Assembly: GCA_019285755.1 (NCBI GenBank)
Contig: CP079103.1
Location: forward strand, 744,001-808,000
DNA from: Chitinophaga sp. E66
GTDB taxonomy: Bacteria; Bacteroidota; Bacteroidia; Chitinophagales; Chitinophagaceae
Direction: 5' to 3'
Length of the DNA: 64,000 nt
Position numbers and translations under genes: made by a program. Each line of letters opens with the position of its first letter. Within the stretch, counting starts at the first letter, position 1. This document shows, piece after piece, positions 52,879 to 63,730 of the stretch. Below the pieces are notes generated by a model. That model was not told the DNA's origin. It saw only the letters and a list, made by a program, of their open reading frames with translations, and did not search any database.

Positions 52879-54241
52879 TCACACCGCGTTGCTGAACAGC
52901 TGTGTTTGCGGCACGTTCCTCCACAGCCGGGCATCGAAAGCCATGCATATGTTCCGTATGTATGGCTTTCCTTTTGGGTGACGGTTACGCCGTTGGGCCG
53001 AACTTCCACGAGCCCGTCGTGCTCCGGCTCCTGCAGGCGCTGGAGGCTTTCTGAGATAGCATCGCAGTTCACATCGGCCTTATCCCAACTGGTTTCAAAC
53101 TGGCACATGAGACGGAGGATGTGTTTGCGGAGCCGCAGGTCTTCTTTCGTAAGCATATGTCCGCGGAAAACAGGGAGTTTGCCCTGGCGGACTTTTTCCT
53201 GGTAAGCAGCGAGGGATTTTTCGTTTTGCGTATAAGCGTTGCCCGTATCGCTGATGGCGGATACGCCGAGTCCGATCAGCACGGATGTGCGGTGGTCGGT
53301 ATACCCCATGAAGTTGCGGTGCAGGCTGCCGTCTGCCGCCGCCCGGAATAATTTATCATCCGGCAGGGCGAAGTGATCCATGCCGATTTCCGTATAGAAA
53401 TAATTTTCCAGTATGGATTTGCCCAGTTCATACAAGGCGCGTTTCTCGTCGCCGGAGGGAAGGTCTTTTTCGCTGAATAGTCGCTGCCCGTTGCCTTTCA
53501 CCAGGGTACATGCGCATAGCTGTAAAAAGAGATTCGCTCGGGAAGCAGGTGCATGCATTGCGTAAAGGTCTCTTTGATGCTTTTAAGCGTTTGCAGTGGC
53601 AGGCCGTAAATGAGATCGAAGTTGATGGACGTATACCCGATATTGCGGGCCGCTTCCACGCAGTTGCGCACATTCTCGAACGGCTGTATGCGGTTGATGA
53701 TGGTTTGTACGTTGAGGTCGAGGTCCTGGATGCCCAGGCTCATCCGCCGGAAACCGAGATCATAAAGCGCCTGCATGTGCCCGGGCGTCGTATTGTTCGG
53801 GTGCCCTTCAAAGCTGTGCTCCGCGCCGGGTAATACGTCTACCGTGTCAAATATTGCGGTGAGCAGGCGGGTGAGATTAGCAGGGCTGAAGAACGTGGGC
53901 GTACCGCCGCCCAGGTGAATCTCGCGCAGGCGGGGGCGCTCTGTGAAATGTTGCAGGTACAGCTCCCATTCCCGGAGGATGGTATTGATGTAGGGAATTT
54001 CGTAATCGTGGTTAACGGTGATGTATTTATTGCAGCCGCAGTAAGTGCAGAGCCTTTCACAAAATGGCAGGTGGATATACAGGCTGATACCATCCTCATT
54101 ATTCAGCGAGGCCAGTGAAGGCCCCAGCCCCTCCAGCCATTCGTCTTCATGAAATGCGCCGGTTTCCCAGTACGGAACGGTGGGGTAGCTGGTATATCGC
54201 GGAGCGGCAACATTATATTTCTTAAGCATGGTCGTCTTCAT
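52879..54241 (-). CDS. hemN: Oxygen-independent coproporphyrinogen III oxidase (frame breaks)
   Basis: Radical SAM enzyme that decarboxylates coproporphyrinogen III in low oxygen. Radical SAM cluster Cys in LPFCERLCTYCGCNKYITV (CxxxCxxC). Also RYTSYPTVPYW, LGGGTPTFFSPANL, SINFDLIYGLPLQT and the C-terminal GIGVSAISDT-like GLGVSAISDTGNAYTQNE. Missing bases near 52972 and 53508; ~454 aa. Co-transcribed with the cbb3 assembly genes: downstream end of that minus-strand operon, 4-base overlap with the previous gene. Confidence 0.94.
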
Positions 54242-54957
54242 GGCTCATCATTTAATTTATGACAGCATTTTTCAATCACTTTTTCTGCATTCGGATGCAT
54301 TTCGGGGCTAACATAAGGGATGCCGAGGTTGAGGCCCCGGAGGATGAGCAGCACGGCCATTAGGCCCATCACGTAAGGCATCGCGCGGCGGACGGCTATC
54401 CGTCCCTTCATGCCCAGCAGTTGGCTGAACCAGGAAACCGCGGCCATGGCCGGCAGGGTGCCAGCGCCAAAGGCGCCCATGAACAATGCGCCGCCCCAGA
54501 TATTCCCTGTGGCAACAGCGCCCGCGATGGCCATGTAGACCAGGCCACAAGGGAGGAAGCCGTTCAGGAAGCCAATGGCGAACAATGTGCCGGTACTTCT
54601 GCGGGCCAGCAGTTTGCCCAATGCGCGCTGCACCCAGCCAATCTTCAGTTTGGGCGTCAATTTGCCGAACAGTACAGCAGCGAGTAACAACACGCCCAGG
54701 CCTATGGATAATCCCTGTTGCCAGCCACCGAGGTAGAACTGTTGCCCCAGCCATCCGAACACGAGCCCCAGCAGCATATAGGTCGTAACGCGGCCTGCAT
54801 TGTAGAAGAGGATACCGCTCATTTTCCTCCATCCGTTGAGGTGTTGTACGGGCAGCGTCAGAGCAATGGGTCCGCACATTCCTACGCAATGGAAGCTGCC
54901 GAGGAAGCCCAGCCCGAGGCCGGAAAGGAGAAAGGCGGCGGTGAAGGCGGTTGTCAT
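54238..54957 (-). CDS. TauE/SafE-like membrane protein of the cbb3 locus
   Basis: 239 aa with six membrane helices and motif GSFHCVGMCGPIALTL and GFLNGFLPCGLVYMAI, the sulfite-exporter-like family often found with cbb3 assembly genes (where it is suggested to move copper or haem parts). Ends with a Cys-rich tail (EKCCHKLND). Start overlaps FixH by 4 bases, its stop overlaps hemN by 4 bases: translational coupling throughout. Confidence 0.85.
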   Translation of the reverse strand: MTTAFTAAFLLSGLGLGFLGSFHCVGMCGPIALTLPVQHLNGWRKMSGILFYNAGRVTTYMLLGLVFGWLGQQFYLGGWQQGLSIGLGVLLLAAVLFGKLTPKLKIGWVQRALGKLLARRSTGTLFAIGFLNGFLPCGLVYMAIAGAVATGNIWGGALFMGAFGAGTLPAMAAVSWFSQLLGMKGRIAVRRAMPYVMGLMAVLLILRGLNLGIPYVSPEMHPNAEKVIEKCCHKLNDEP

Positions 54958-55406
54958 TGTACGTAGAATTGCGTTTCCTGGAAATAATCTTTACCGTCGA
55001 ACTGCCATTGGAGCTTGATGCGGTAAGGGCCGCGGTCGAATTTGGAACGGCTCACGAGCAGCTGGCCTGCGTCGTTCAGTTCCAGTGGAAGGGTGAAGTC
55101 GCGGCGGGAATCGGCCGGCCGGTAGAAATGTACCTTCCCCTGCAGCGGCGCGCCTTGCAACTCGCCGGGAAATGTGATTTCGATGGTATCGCCAGGCTGG
55201 CGCACGCTCACCGGTGCGGACAAAGTACCGGTGTTGTTGCGCGCGTCGATGGTAGCCTGGTATTTAAGTTCTTCGGCGTAGTAATCCGGCGTCACCATGT
55301 CGATGCGGGTTTGCATGCTGCGGGTAACGAGCGTTAAGATGCCGATGGCGAAGAGGACGAATACGATGATGATGGAATGACCCCAGTTCTTATAATAGTA
55401 CGTTTT
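54954..55406 (-). CDS. FixH-family cbb3 assembly protein (start unresolved)
   Basis: Frame reads NWGHSIIIVFVLFAIGILTL (one membrane helix), then MVTPDYYAEELKYQ and a beta domain (GQLLVSRSKFDRGPYRIKL). This is the FixH pattern. No ATG, GTG or TTG lies where the family start is expected: the frame is open into the CcoG stop, and the first ATG (55316) would remove the helix. A base may be missing or a rare start used; I give the longest frame. Confidence 0.7.
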   Translation of the reverse strand, partial: KTYYYKNWGHSIIIVFVLFAIGILTLVTRSMQTRIDMVTPDYYAEELKYQATIDARNNTGTLSAPVSVRQPGDTIEITFPGELQGAPLQGKVHFYRPADSRRDFTLPLELNDAGQLLVSRSKFDRGPYRIKLQWQFDGKDYFQETQFYVQ

Positions 55407-56790
55407 TAATTGCTTACGGGCCCGAGGAAAGTGGTCTTCTTTTCCCCGATCCGTTTGCCGTTTTCATATAATCCCACTTTCAGGACGGATTTTCTTTCGG
55501 TGATGGCGGTTCGTGGCAACACGATAAAAAAGGTGCCTTCGCCCTGCGCTTCCGCTTTCACATGGATGGGCATGCCCACCACTTCGATCTTCCCGGCGCC
55601 GTTCTCGATGCGCAGTTCCAGCGGTACGTCCTGTAGTGTTTTGTTGACCAGTTTGATGCGGTAGAGGTTGGTTACGCTATCCTGACCGCGCTCCTGGAAG
55701 AGCATGCCGGCCGTTCGCATGATAGACCCGTCTACCGGTTTGCGGCTGATGAGCATGAAGGTGATCGCTACCAGCAACAAGGAGAGGATCACCGTATAGG
55801 TTTTCAACCTGCCGGTATAACGCAAGGGTTGTTTCTTCGCGATATTGTCTTCGGAAGCATAGCGGATAAGTCCCTGCGGGCGGCCCACTTTCTCCATCAT
55901 GAAATTGCACGCGTCGATACAAGCGGTGCAATTGATGCATTCCAGCTGTGTGCCGTTGCGGATATCAATGCCGGTTGGGCAGACGTTCACGCATTGCATG
56001 CAGTCGATGCAGTCGCCCAGTCCCTGTGCTTCTTTCTTGAATTTTCCGCGCGGTTCGCCTCTTTCGTAATCATATGCGACCACTACTGAATTCTTATCCA
56101 GCAGTACGCTTTGCAGGCGGCCGTAAGGACAAACCACCGTACAAACCTGTTCGCGGAAGAAAGCGAACACAGCATAAAACACGACTGAGAACGCGATCAT
56201 GGCCATGAATCCTCCGAAGTGTGCGCTCATGGGGTCCGTCATGATCTTCTGCAGTTCTTTCACGCCGATGATGTAAGCGAGGAACGTATTGGCGATGATA
56301 ACGGAGAGCAGGAAGAAGGCTGCGTGCTTGCCGGTTTTCTTGATCACTTTGGCGCTATCCAGGGTGCGCGGTTGAGTAGCTTTTGTTGAGCCGCGTCTCC
56401 CTCGATCCAGTATTCTATGCGCCTGAAGAGCATTTCCATGAAGATGGTCTGCGGGCAGATCCATCCGCAGAAGATCCGGCCGAAGGCCATCGTGAACAAT
56501 ACGATAAAGAGGATGAACGCGAGCATGGCGAGGCCGAAGATGAAGAAGTCCTGCGGCCAGAACACCGCGCCGAAAAGGGTAAAGCGGCCATTGGGAATAT
56601 CGAAGAGAAACAAGGGCCTGCCGTCGATTTGAACGAACGGCAGGCTGAAGAACAGTAGAAAATAGCAGACACTCAGGACCGATCTGGCGTTATAAAGCCT
56701 GCCTGATGGTTTCCTGGCATAGATCCATTTGCGTTTTCCTTTCTCGTCGATTGTCGCCAGGTGGTCCCTGAATATTTCTTGCTCTTCCAT
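55406..56790 (-). CDS. ccoG: CcoG/FixG-type cbb3 assembly ferredoxin (one frame break)
   Basis: Membrane ferredoxin needed to make copper available to cbb3 oxidase. Motifs: FGRIFCGWICPQTIFMEMLF, CTVVCPYGRLQSVLLD, and two 4Fe-4S sets CIDCMQCVNVCPTGIDIRNG and CINCTACIDACN, plus several helices. C-terminal IgG-like domain (LRIENGAGKIEVVGMPIHV). One missing base near 56352. ~460 aa. Ends in VSN; downstream FixH follows. Confidence 0.94.
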
Positions 56791-56803
56791 GATATTCCTT
56801 GTT

Positions 56804-57866
56804 TTATTCCGTCACTTCCACTCCTTCGGGCGCTTTGGGATTAGCGGGCGTAGTACCTTTGATGGAGTGGATGTAGGCGCAGAGCTGCGCGATCTGTTTG
56901 GGGAGAAGTCCTCTTTCCAGGATTTCATCCCTTTGTCAGGCACGCCATATTTAATAGTGGAGAAAACTTCATTCACTTTACCGCCGTGCAGCCAGAACTT
57001 GTCGGTGAGGTTGGGGCCAACGAGGCCTTGTCCTTCCGGGCCATGGCACGCGGCGCAGTTGGTGGCGAACATTTTTGCCCGGCGCCGATGTCGGCTGCTT
57101 CCGTCAGCAGTTTCACGCTGTTTTCGTCGATATTGTTGGCGGAGTTCTTCAGGTATTCCGCTTTCGCAATGGCGGCTTTTTCTTCTTCGATGGCCAGTTC
57201 CTGCAGTTGAAGGGGAGCGGTTTCGGAGATGTGGAAGCGCCATACGTAGATCACGCCGAAGATGACGCTGAAGATGAAGGCCCAGCGCCACCAGGGCGGG
57301 GTAGGGTTGTTCAGTTCGCGAATTCCGTCGTAATCGTGACCCAGGTCCGCTTCTTCTTCCGATGCGGCGTCGAGGCTTTTGGTCTGGTTGAGGCGTTCCA
57401 TCCAGGTGATGCGCGGTTTGGCTTCCTTCGCGGATTTCGCCACCTTCTCTTTCTTTCTTTTGGTGATACCGGTAAGGATCCGGAGCGCCTGGAGGAGGAA
57501 GAGCATAACGAGGATTTCGAGTCCTATTACGGTCAGCAGCATATAAAAGGTGGTGTCTGACAGGCCGGCTACTACAGGCGCTGATACTTTTTCCGCTACG
57601 GCTTCCGCCTCCTGCGCCATGGCGCTATGGCCTGCGGCCAGTAGTAACAGCACCAGGGGGAGTTTCTTCATACGGTCACGGAAGATGTCGATGGCGGAGA
57701 TCACCGTGCTGCCGAGTACAACGATAGCGATCAGCAGCCCTATGGCAATGGATATCAGGAGGAGCGCTACCGGGTGCGTCAGCTCGCCGTAGGGATCCGG
57801 CGGTGCGCCTGCGGCGGAGGCTTGCAGGGCGGCGATAGTCAGCAGGAATGTGAGAATGCGTTTCAT
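56804..57866 (-). CDS. ccoP: cbb3 oxidase c-type subunit, CcoP-like (frame breaks)
   Basis: Signal peptide-like start, two membrane helices (VALLLISIAIGLLIAIVV and FYMLLTVIGLEILVMLFLL), a Lys/Glu-rich linker, a third helix (WRWAFIFSVIFGVIYVW) and one c-type haem domain: KMFATNCAACHGPEGQGLVG with CxxCH, Met ligand in GVPDKGMKSW. Most CcoP proteins carry two haems; here one is seen. Missing bases near 56910 and 57078; ~355 aa. A shorter paralogue is upstream at 62862. Confidence 0.9.
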
Positions 57867-57873
57867 GGTCGTA

Positions 57874-58050
57874 CTATTTTTCTGGTGCATCGTTATCGAT
57901 CGGGTAATGGCTGATGGCATCCATCGTCTTTTTATCGCTTTTGAATGCGATCCAGGCTGCAGCCAGGAAGAAGACAGAGAAGAGGATCAGCGAGATCATC
58001 GGGTATATGCTGACGTCCTGTATGGTTTTGAGATAGTTGATGAACTTCAT
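57874..58050 (-). CDS. Small cbb3 subunit, CcoQ/FixQ-like
   Basis: 58 aa: MKFINYLKTIQDVSIYPMIS, one membrane helix (LILFSVFFLAAAWIAF) and a charged tail ending NDAPEK. Lies between ccoNO and ccoP, the normal place of ccoQ, and has its size. Too short for a confident family call. Confidence 0.75.
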   Translation of the reverse strand: MKFINYLKTIQDVSIYPMISLILFSVFFLAAAWIAFKSDKKTMDAISHYPIDNDAPEK

Positions 58051-58055
58051 GGCGA

Positions 58056-60176
58056 TCAGTTGTTAGCGGTTACTTTGATGTCTTTACCCAGTCGTTGCAG
58101 ATAAGCTATCAGCGCTATGATCTCACGGTCGGCCGGGATTTCCAGTTTATCTTTCTTCAGGTTGGCGGCGATCTCTTTCGCCTGTTTTTCCAGGTCGGCT
58201 TTAGATTGCGCTTCGTAACCTTCTGCATACGGAACCCCGATTTTACGCATCACATTGATCATCGCGGGGTCTTGCCTTTGTCGATCCGGTTGTCGAACAA
58301 CCAGGGTATGCCGGCATGATAGACCCGGGCGACATGCTCACGGGATCCAGCATGTGGTTATAGTGCCAGGAGTCGGGGTACTTTCCGCCCAACCTGGCCA
58401 GGTCTGGCCCGGTGCGTTTGGAGCCCCACTGGAACGGGTGATCGTAAATAAACTCGCCTGCTTTGGAGTACTCACCGTAACGGGCTACCTCATCACGGAA
58501 AGGGCGTACCATCTGGGAGTGACAGGTATAGCAACCTTCGCGGACATAAATATCGCGGCCATGAAGTTCCAGTGGCGTATACGGTTTCACGCTGCTGATG
58601 GTAGGTATGTTGCTCCGTATGAGGAAGGTGGGCACCAGTTCGAGGATGCCGCCGATACCCACCACGATGAGGCTGAACACCGCCATTTGCACTGGGCGCT
58701 TCTCGATCCAGTTGTGCCAGTGGCCTTTGCTCTTGCCATGTTCTTCGGGCGCGGCTTTCACGAGCGGGGCCGCTTCTGCGGGCTCGTCGGCCACGAAGGT
58801 GCCGCGGCGTACCGTTTTGGTGATGTTCACGATCATGAGGATCAGGCCGGATACGTACATCAATCCACCTAAAGCGCGGAGCGCATACATTGGTACAATA
58901 ACGTTCACGGTTTCAATGAACTGGTATTTGAGGGTACCGTCTTCGGTGAACTGTTTCCACATCATGCTCTGGGTAAACGCAGCCCAGTACAGCGGAATAG
59001 CATAGAAGATGATGCCGAGGGTGCCGATCCAGAAGTGGGCGTTGGCCCATTTGCGGGAATATAACTGGGTATTGAACAGGCGGGGATCATCCAGTAAAGG
59101 ATACCGAAGGTGAGGAAGCCGTTCCAGCCGAGGGCGCCAACGTGTACGTGTGCGATGGTCCAGTCGGTGTAGTGGCTGATGGCGTTCACGTTTTTCAGGA
59201 AAGCATGGGCCCTTCGAAAGTGGCCATACCGTAAGCGGTGAGGGCTACTACGAAGAATTTCAGCACGGCGTCTTCACGCACACGGTCCCATGCGCCGCGG
59301 AGCGTCAGCAAACCGTTGAGCATACCGCCCCAGGAGGGAGCGATCAGCATGATGGAGAACACGGTACCAAGGGATTGCGCCCATTCAGGCAGGGCGGTAT
59401 ACAGCAGGTGGTGCGGCCCGGCCCAGATATAGATGAAGATCAATGCCCAGAAGTGGATGATCGACCAGCGGTAGGAGTAAACCGGGCGATTGGCGGCCTT
59501 CGGTACGAAGTAGTACATGAGGCCGAGGTAAGGCGTGGTGAGGAAAAAGGCCACCGCGTTGTGACCGTACCACCATTGTACCAGGGCGTCCTGCACGCCG
59601 GCATACCAGGAATAGCTCTTGAAAAGCGACAGCGGCATCTCGAAGGAGTTCACGATATGGAGCATGGCGATGGCCACCCAGGTGCCGATATAGAACCAGA
59701 TGGCTACGTAGAGATGGCTCACGCGGCGCTTCAGGATAGTACCCAGCATGTTGGCGCCGAAAGCTACCCAGATAAGGGTAATGGCAATGTCGAACGGCCA
59801 TTCCAGTTCGGCGTATTCCTTACCGGTAGTGTATCCGAGGAAGAGCGTCAGGGCGCCGCCGGCGATGATGGCCTGCCAGCCCCAGAAGTGGATCTTGCTC
59901 AGCAGGTCGCTCCACATACGCGCTTTACAAAGGCGTTGCAGGGAATAATAGACCCCATGAAAATGCCGTTGCCCACGAATGCGAAGATCACAGCATTGGT
60001 GTGCACGGGCCGGAGACGGCCGAAAGTGATAGGCGCAAAGCCCAGGTTAGCCCGGGGATCACCAGTTCCAGCGCAGCCCAGAGGCCCGCCAGCATACCGA
60101 TCAGGCCCCAGAAAATGGCGGCATAGGCAAACCATTTGACGGTGCGGTTGTCGTACGAGAATTTTTCAAGAGACAT
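58056..60176 (-). CDS. ccoNO: Fused cbb3 oxidase subunit CcoN-CcoO (frame breaks)
   Basis: Catalytic subunit I and haem-c subunit II in one chain. CcoN part: [19 protein letters not shown] and [20 protein letters not shown] with haem and Cu-B His, then [20 protein letters not shown]. After the last CcoN helices ([19 protein letters not shown]) a ~55-residue linker leads into CcoO: a membrane helix, [15 protein letters not shown] (CxxCH) and a C-terminal Met region ([16 protein letters not shown]). One ORF covers the junction (58243-58965), so the fusion is not due to a frame error. Missing bases near 58258, 59095, 59200, 59935 and 60040. ~708 aa. Confidence 0.93.
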
Positions 60177-60188
60177 ATTAACGGGAGT

Positions 60189-60341
60189 TTATTCTTTACT
60201 GGTTTTGTCGTCGAAGAGGATGCGGTGGGCGGGAGAATAGTCGTCATCGTACTGACCATCCTTCACGGACCATATAAAAGCGATCAGGAAGAAGATGGCT
60301 ACGGCCAGGCTGGCGCATAGTAGCATTATGATCACGCTCAT
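60189..60341 (-). CDS. ccoS: cbb3 assembly protein CcoS
   Basis: 50 aa: MSVIIMLLCASLAVAIFFLI, one helix, then KDGQYDDDYSPAHRILFDD, the standard CcoS pattern. Needed for cofactor insertion. ATG 60341; 12 bases upstream of ccoNO in the transcript direction. First gene of the operon that runs to hemN. Confidence 0.9.
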   Translation of the reverse strand: MSVIIMLLCASLAVAIFFLIAFIWSVKDGQYDDDYSPAHRILFDDKTSKE

Positions 60342-60396
60342 TGTTAAAGTTTTTATAATTATGGTGTAAAAGTATCGATGCGCTCTCCGGCGTTGG

Positions 60397-60410
60397 ATGA
60401 CCCGCATCAA
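60397..60410 (-). promoter_or_regulatory. Fnr-like palindrome upstream of ccoS
   Basis: TTGATGCGGGTCAT on the minus strand, close to the TTGAT-N4-ATCAA Fnr/FixK box. Its centre is ~42 bases from the expected start if the -7-like TACTTTTA (minus, near 60367-60374) is used, the spacing of class II Crp/Fnr activation. Regulation is inferred. Confidence 0.45.
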
Positions 60411-60460
60411 ACCCTGTGATGATGCTCATCAACGGAGCCGCCGCTTTCCGGCATATTCGC

Positions 60461-62796
60461 TCATCCCCAGGTCAGCAGGATGATACTGATCGAACTGCTC
60501 GGCATGAGTATGGCGGCGGTCAGCGGACTTAAAATACCTTGTACGGCGAAGAACAATCCTGTCAGGTTATACAAGATCGAATACACGAATGCGATGAGAA
60601 TGATGCGTTTATTGATCCGGCTCATGCGGATGAAGGCCGGTAACCGGTGCAGCTGAGAAGCTTCCAGGATGCCGTCGCTGGCCGGCGTGAAGTTGTTGGA
60701 GTCGTCGGTCAGGCTGATGCCGCAATCACTTTGCCGCAGGGCGCCGGCGTCGTTCAGTCCGTCGCCGATCATCAGTACTTTTCTCCTTTTTCCTGCAATT
60801 GTACAATTCGGTCGAGTTTATCGTGCGCCTGTTGCCGGAAGAGCAGCGTTGCATCCGGCCCCATCATCTTCCGCAGGTTGCCCGCTTCGCCGGGTTGATC
60901 GCCCGAAAGGAGGGTGAGGCCGAAATGTTGTTGCAGGGCCTCCAGCATTTCGGGGATGCCTTTGCGGTAGGCATGTTCAAGGAGATAGTATCCCGCATGG
61001 TCGCCGTTGATGTTGACATGTACCACGCTTGCCCCGGGCTTCTCTTCGCCGCGCGCGCCGGTATATCCCGCGCTGCCGATCTGGACGTGCATCTGGTGCA
61101 CCCATCCCTGCAATCCCTGCCCCACCTGTTCACTGAACCGGTCGATGGTATGGATCACAGGCCTGCCCACGAACTCGCGGACCTGCCGGCTGGCCGGGTG
61201 CTGGGAATGTGCGGTCAGGGCCGCAACCGCGCTCACTTCGGCATGTGTCAGTTCGCGACCGTGCAGGACACGCTGGTGCTGGATTTACCCGTCAGCGTGC
61301 CCGTTTTATCGAATACGATATGCGTAATGCCCGCCAGGCGCTCGATAGCCTGGGCGTTACGGAGATACAGTTTATGACGGCTCAATATCCGCAGCATATG
61401 CCCGTTAGTAAAGGACGCAGCCAGCAGCAACGCACAGGGGCAGGCAATAATCAGTATCGCCGTCACGGCCGGCCAGATCTTCGCGCTGTCATAAATCCCC
61501 AGTAAATAGCGGTCGCCGCCGCAATAGTGAACACCACCCAGGTGAAGTATTGCCCCAGCAAGTGGATGAAAGACGGCTTGCCGGGGCTCTCCGCCCGCAG
61601 CTCTTCCCGGTTCCAGAGGCTCGTCAGGTAACTTTGCGCCACTTCACGGATGGTAAGGATCTCCATATTGCCTTCCAGCTGGCGGCCGCCTGCATAGATG
61701 ATCTCACCCATTTGTTTGCGCACTGGTACGGACTCCCCGTCACAAAGCTGTAATCTATCAGCGCCGTTCCTTTACCAGCAACCCGTCTGCCGGGATGAGC
61801 TCCTGGTGGTGGATGAGCAGCGTGTCGCCGGTTTTGACATCCGGCAGTTGGGTAGGCGTTTCGTTCCCGTCCTTCATTACGGTAACGGCAATGGAAATAG
61901 GCGGTATAATCCCTGTCGAACGACAAGCCACGGTATGTCTTATCCTGCAGCAACCGCCCGATGAGCATGAACATCACGATGCCGGTCATCGAGTCGAAAT
62001 ACCCGCCCCTGTGCCGGTGAGCACATCCACGACGCTCCGGGTGAAAGTGACAACGACAGCCAGTACGATAGGCAGGTCGATATTGAGGAAGCCGTGCTTC
62101 AGCCCTTTCAAGGCAGGAATATAGAATGCCTGGGCGGAGTAAAAGAAGACAGGAAGGGAGAGGAGGAGGTTCAGGTACCGGAACACGATGGTCATCTGTC
62201 CTTCCATGTGCCCTTCGCCGGAGAAGTATTCCGGGAACGACAGCAGCATGATATTGGCGAAACAAAGCCCGCAACGCCCAGCTGATAGATGAGCTTGCGG
62301 TTGGGGGCGGGCTTGCGGGCGCGGAGGTCCTGCAAGCTGATATACGGCTCGTAACCGATGCTGGTGAGCGTTTCGGCTATTTTGCGCAGGGTGGTTTGTG
62401 AAGGGTCGTAAATGATCCGGGCCTCCTTTTCAGAAAAGTTGACTTCGGTACGGAGCACGCCGGGATCCAGGCGGTGGAGGTTCTCCAGGAGCCATAGACA
62501 GGAGGAGCAGTGGATGTGCGGGATATGGAAAGTGACGTGGGCCTGCTTCTCGTCGCGGTACTGCAACAACTGTTGCTGGGTGCGCTCGTCGTCGAGGAAG
62601 TTGAATTTATCTTTCCGCACCGCCTGCCGCTGCGCAACGCCGGGCCTTTCGTTGATCTCGTAATAACGGCAAAGGCCGTTCTCGTTCAGGATTTCGTAGA
62701 CTGCCTGGCAGCCCTGGCAGCAGAAAGTTTCGTCAGGGGGCAAGGCTCGCCGCAGTGCGCACACTGGTGGCTTACTTCCTGGGCTTGTTTGATCAT
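60461..62796 (-). CDS. ccoI: Cu-translocating P-type ATPase CcoI/FixI (several frame breaks)
   Basis: Delivers copper for cbb3 oxidase. Cys-rich start (CAHCGEPCPPDETFCCQGCQ), HMA-like domain (HIPHIHCSSCLWLLENL), then eight membrane helices. P-type motifs: TGES in FVTGESVPVR, IIACPCALLLAASF (CPC), phosphorylated Asp in VFDKTGTLTG, and GDGLNDAGAL. Missing bases near 62255, 62000, 61750, 61490, 61255 and 60778; ~780 aa. Gap of 119 bases to ccoS holds the palindrome at 60397, so it may be a separate transcription unit. Confidence 0.93.
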
Positions 62797-62861
62797 GCTC
62801 CAAAGTATCCGCCCTTGCGCGCACGGGCGATGAGTGGTGTCAGACACGGCGATGATCGTTA

Positions 62862-63581
62862 TCAACTGCCGCTGATGGAAAGGATGAACCCGGTCAGCTG
62901 CGCGATTTCCTGGTCGCTCAGGTTCTTTTCCCAGGCCTGCATCCCTTTGGCGGGCACGCCGAATTTGATGGTTTTGAATATTTCGTTGGTGCTGCCGCCG
63001 TGTAGCCACTGATCGTCGGTCAGGTTAGGGCCGATGCCGCCTTTGGCGTTACCGGCGTGGCAGGCGGTGCATTTACGGCTGAAAATCTGTTTACCGGCCT
63101 GAATGTCAGCGGCTTCGGTCAGCTGCGGAACGTTGCTGGGGTCGATCGGGACAGCTTTGACAGCTGGGGCCGCCGGCGCTTCGGCGAGGGTGGCGGGCGC
63201 AGCGGTGGATGAGTTGTTCAGGGCGAAAATCCACACGTATCCCAGCACGCCGGCCAGGATAAAACTGCTGGCCCAGGCTTTATTGCCGACCCTTATGCCG
63301 GTCAGGAAGCGCAGGAGCCACAGCAGCGCCAGGATCACCACCACTTCCAGGATAAGAACGGCGGAGAGCGTGGCGAACATGTCGTTCGGTAAGTCCGGGA
63401 CAATGGCCACAGCGGCAACGCATTTGGTGAGGTCTTTACGGAGATGTTTGTCGCGGTATACCTCCATGGCCGAAATAACCGTAGAGGCGAGTAAGATGAT
63501 AACGAGGAGCAGGCCGATGCCGGTCATCAGCATAAACAGCGCTACGGGGTGCGTCAGTTCTATCCAGGATGATGTGTTCAT
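62862..63581 (-). CDS. Second c-type cytochrome, CcoP-like paralogue
   Basis: 239 aa, intact. Two helices at the start (VALFMLMTGIGLLLVIILLA, LSAVLILEVVVILALLWLL), a third (FILAGVLGYVWIFAL), Ala/Pro-rich linker and one haem c domain with KCTACHAGNAKGGIGP (CxxCH) and Met in GVPAKGMQAW. Same plan as the ccoP at 56804 (VSAME/VSAID-like VISAMEVYRD vs VISAIDIFRD; LTDDQWLHGG vs LTDKFWLHGG), so a duplication. First gene of the minus-strand region; the palindrome at 63651 is upstream. Confidence 0.88.
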   Translation of the reverse strand: MNTSSWIELTHPVALFMLMTGIGLLLVIILLASTVISAMEVYRDKHLRKDLTKCVAAVAIVPDLPNDMFATLSAVLILEVVVILALLWLLRFLTGIRVGNKAWASSFILAGVLGYVWIFALNNSSTAAPATLAEAPAAPAVKAVPIDPSNVPQLTEAADIQAGKQIFSRKCTACHAGNAKGGIGPNLTDDQWLHGGSTNEIFKTIKFGVPAKGMQAWEKNLSDQEIAQLTGFILSISGS

Positions 63582-63650
63582 AGGTAATAATCTTTACAGA
63601 AAGCTACGAAGGAACGTCAACGGAGGGCATGAGGCGTCTCAGGCGGGGAC

Positions 63651-63664
63651 CTGACTTTTGTCAG
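63651..63664. promoter_or_regulatory. Perfect Crp/Fnr-type palindrome in a divergent region
   Basis: CTGACTTTTGTCAG, 5-4-5 palindrome. It lies ~70 bases upstream of the second cytochrome gene and ~100 bases upstream of the plus-strand micro-ORF. It fits a Crp/Fnr-family site in form; the regulator is not identified. Confidence 0.45.
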
Positions 63665-63730
63665 CCGGCCCGGCAGGAATGTTATAATAGAAGGCCATAA
63701 TTGTATAACAGCGCATCCCATGAGCCGGGG

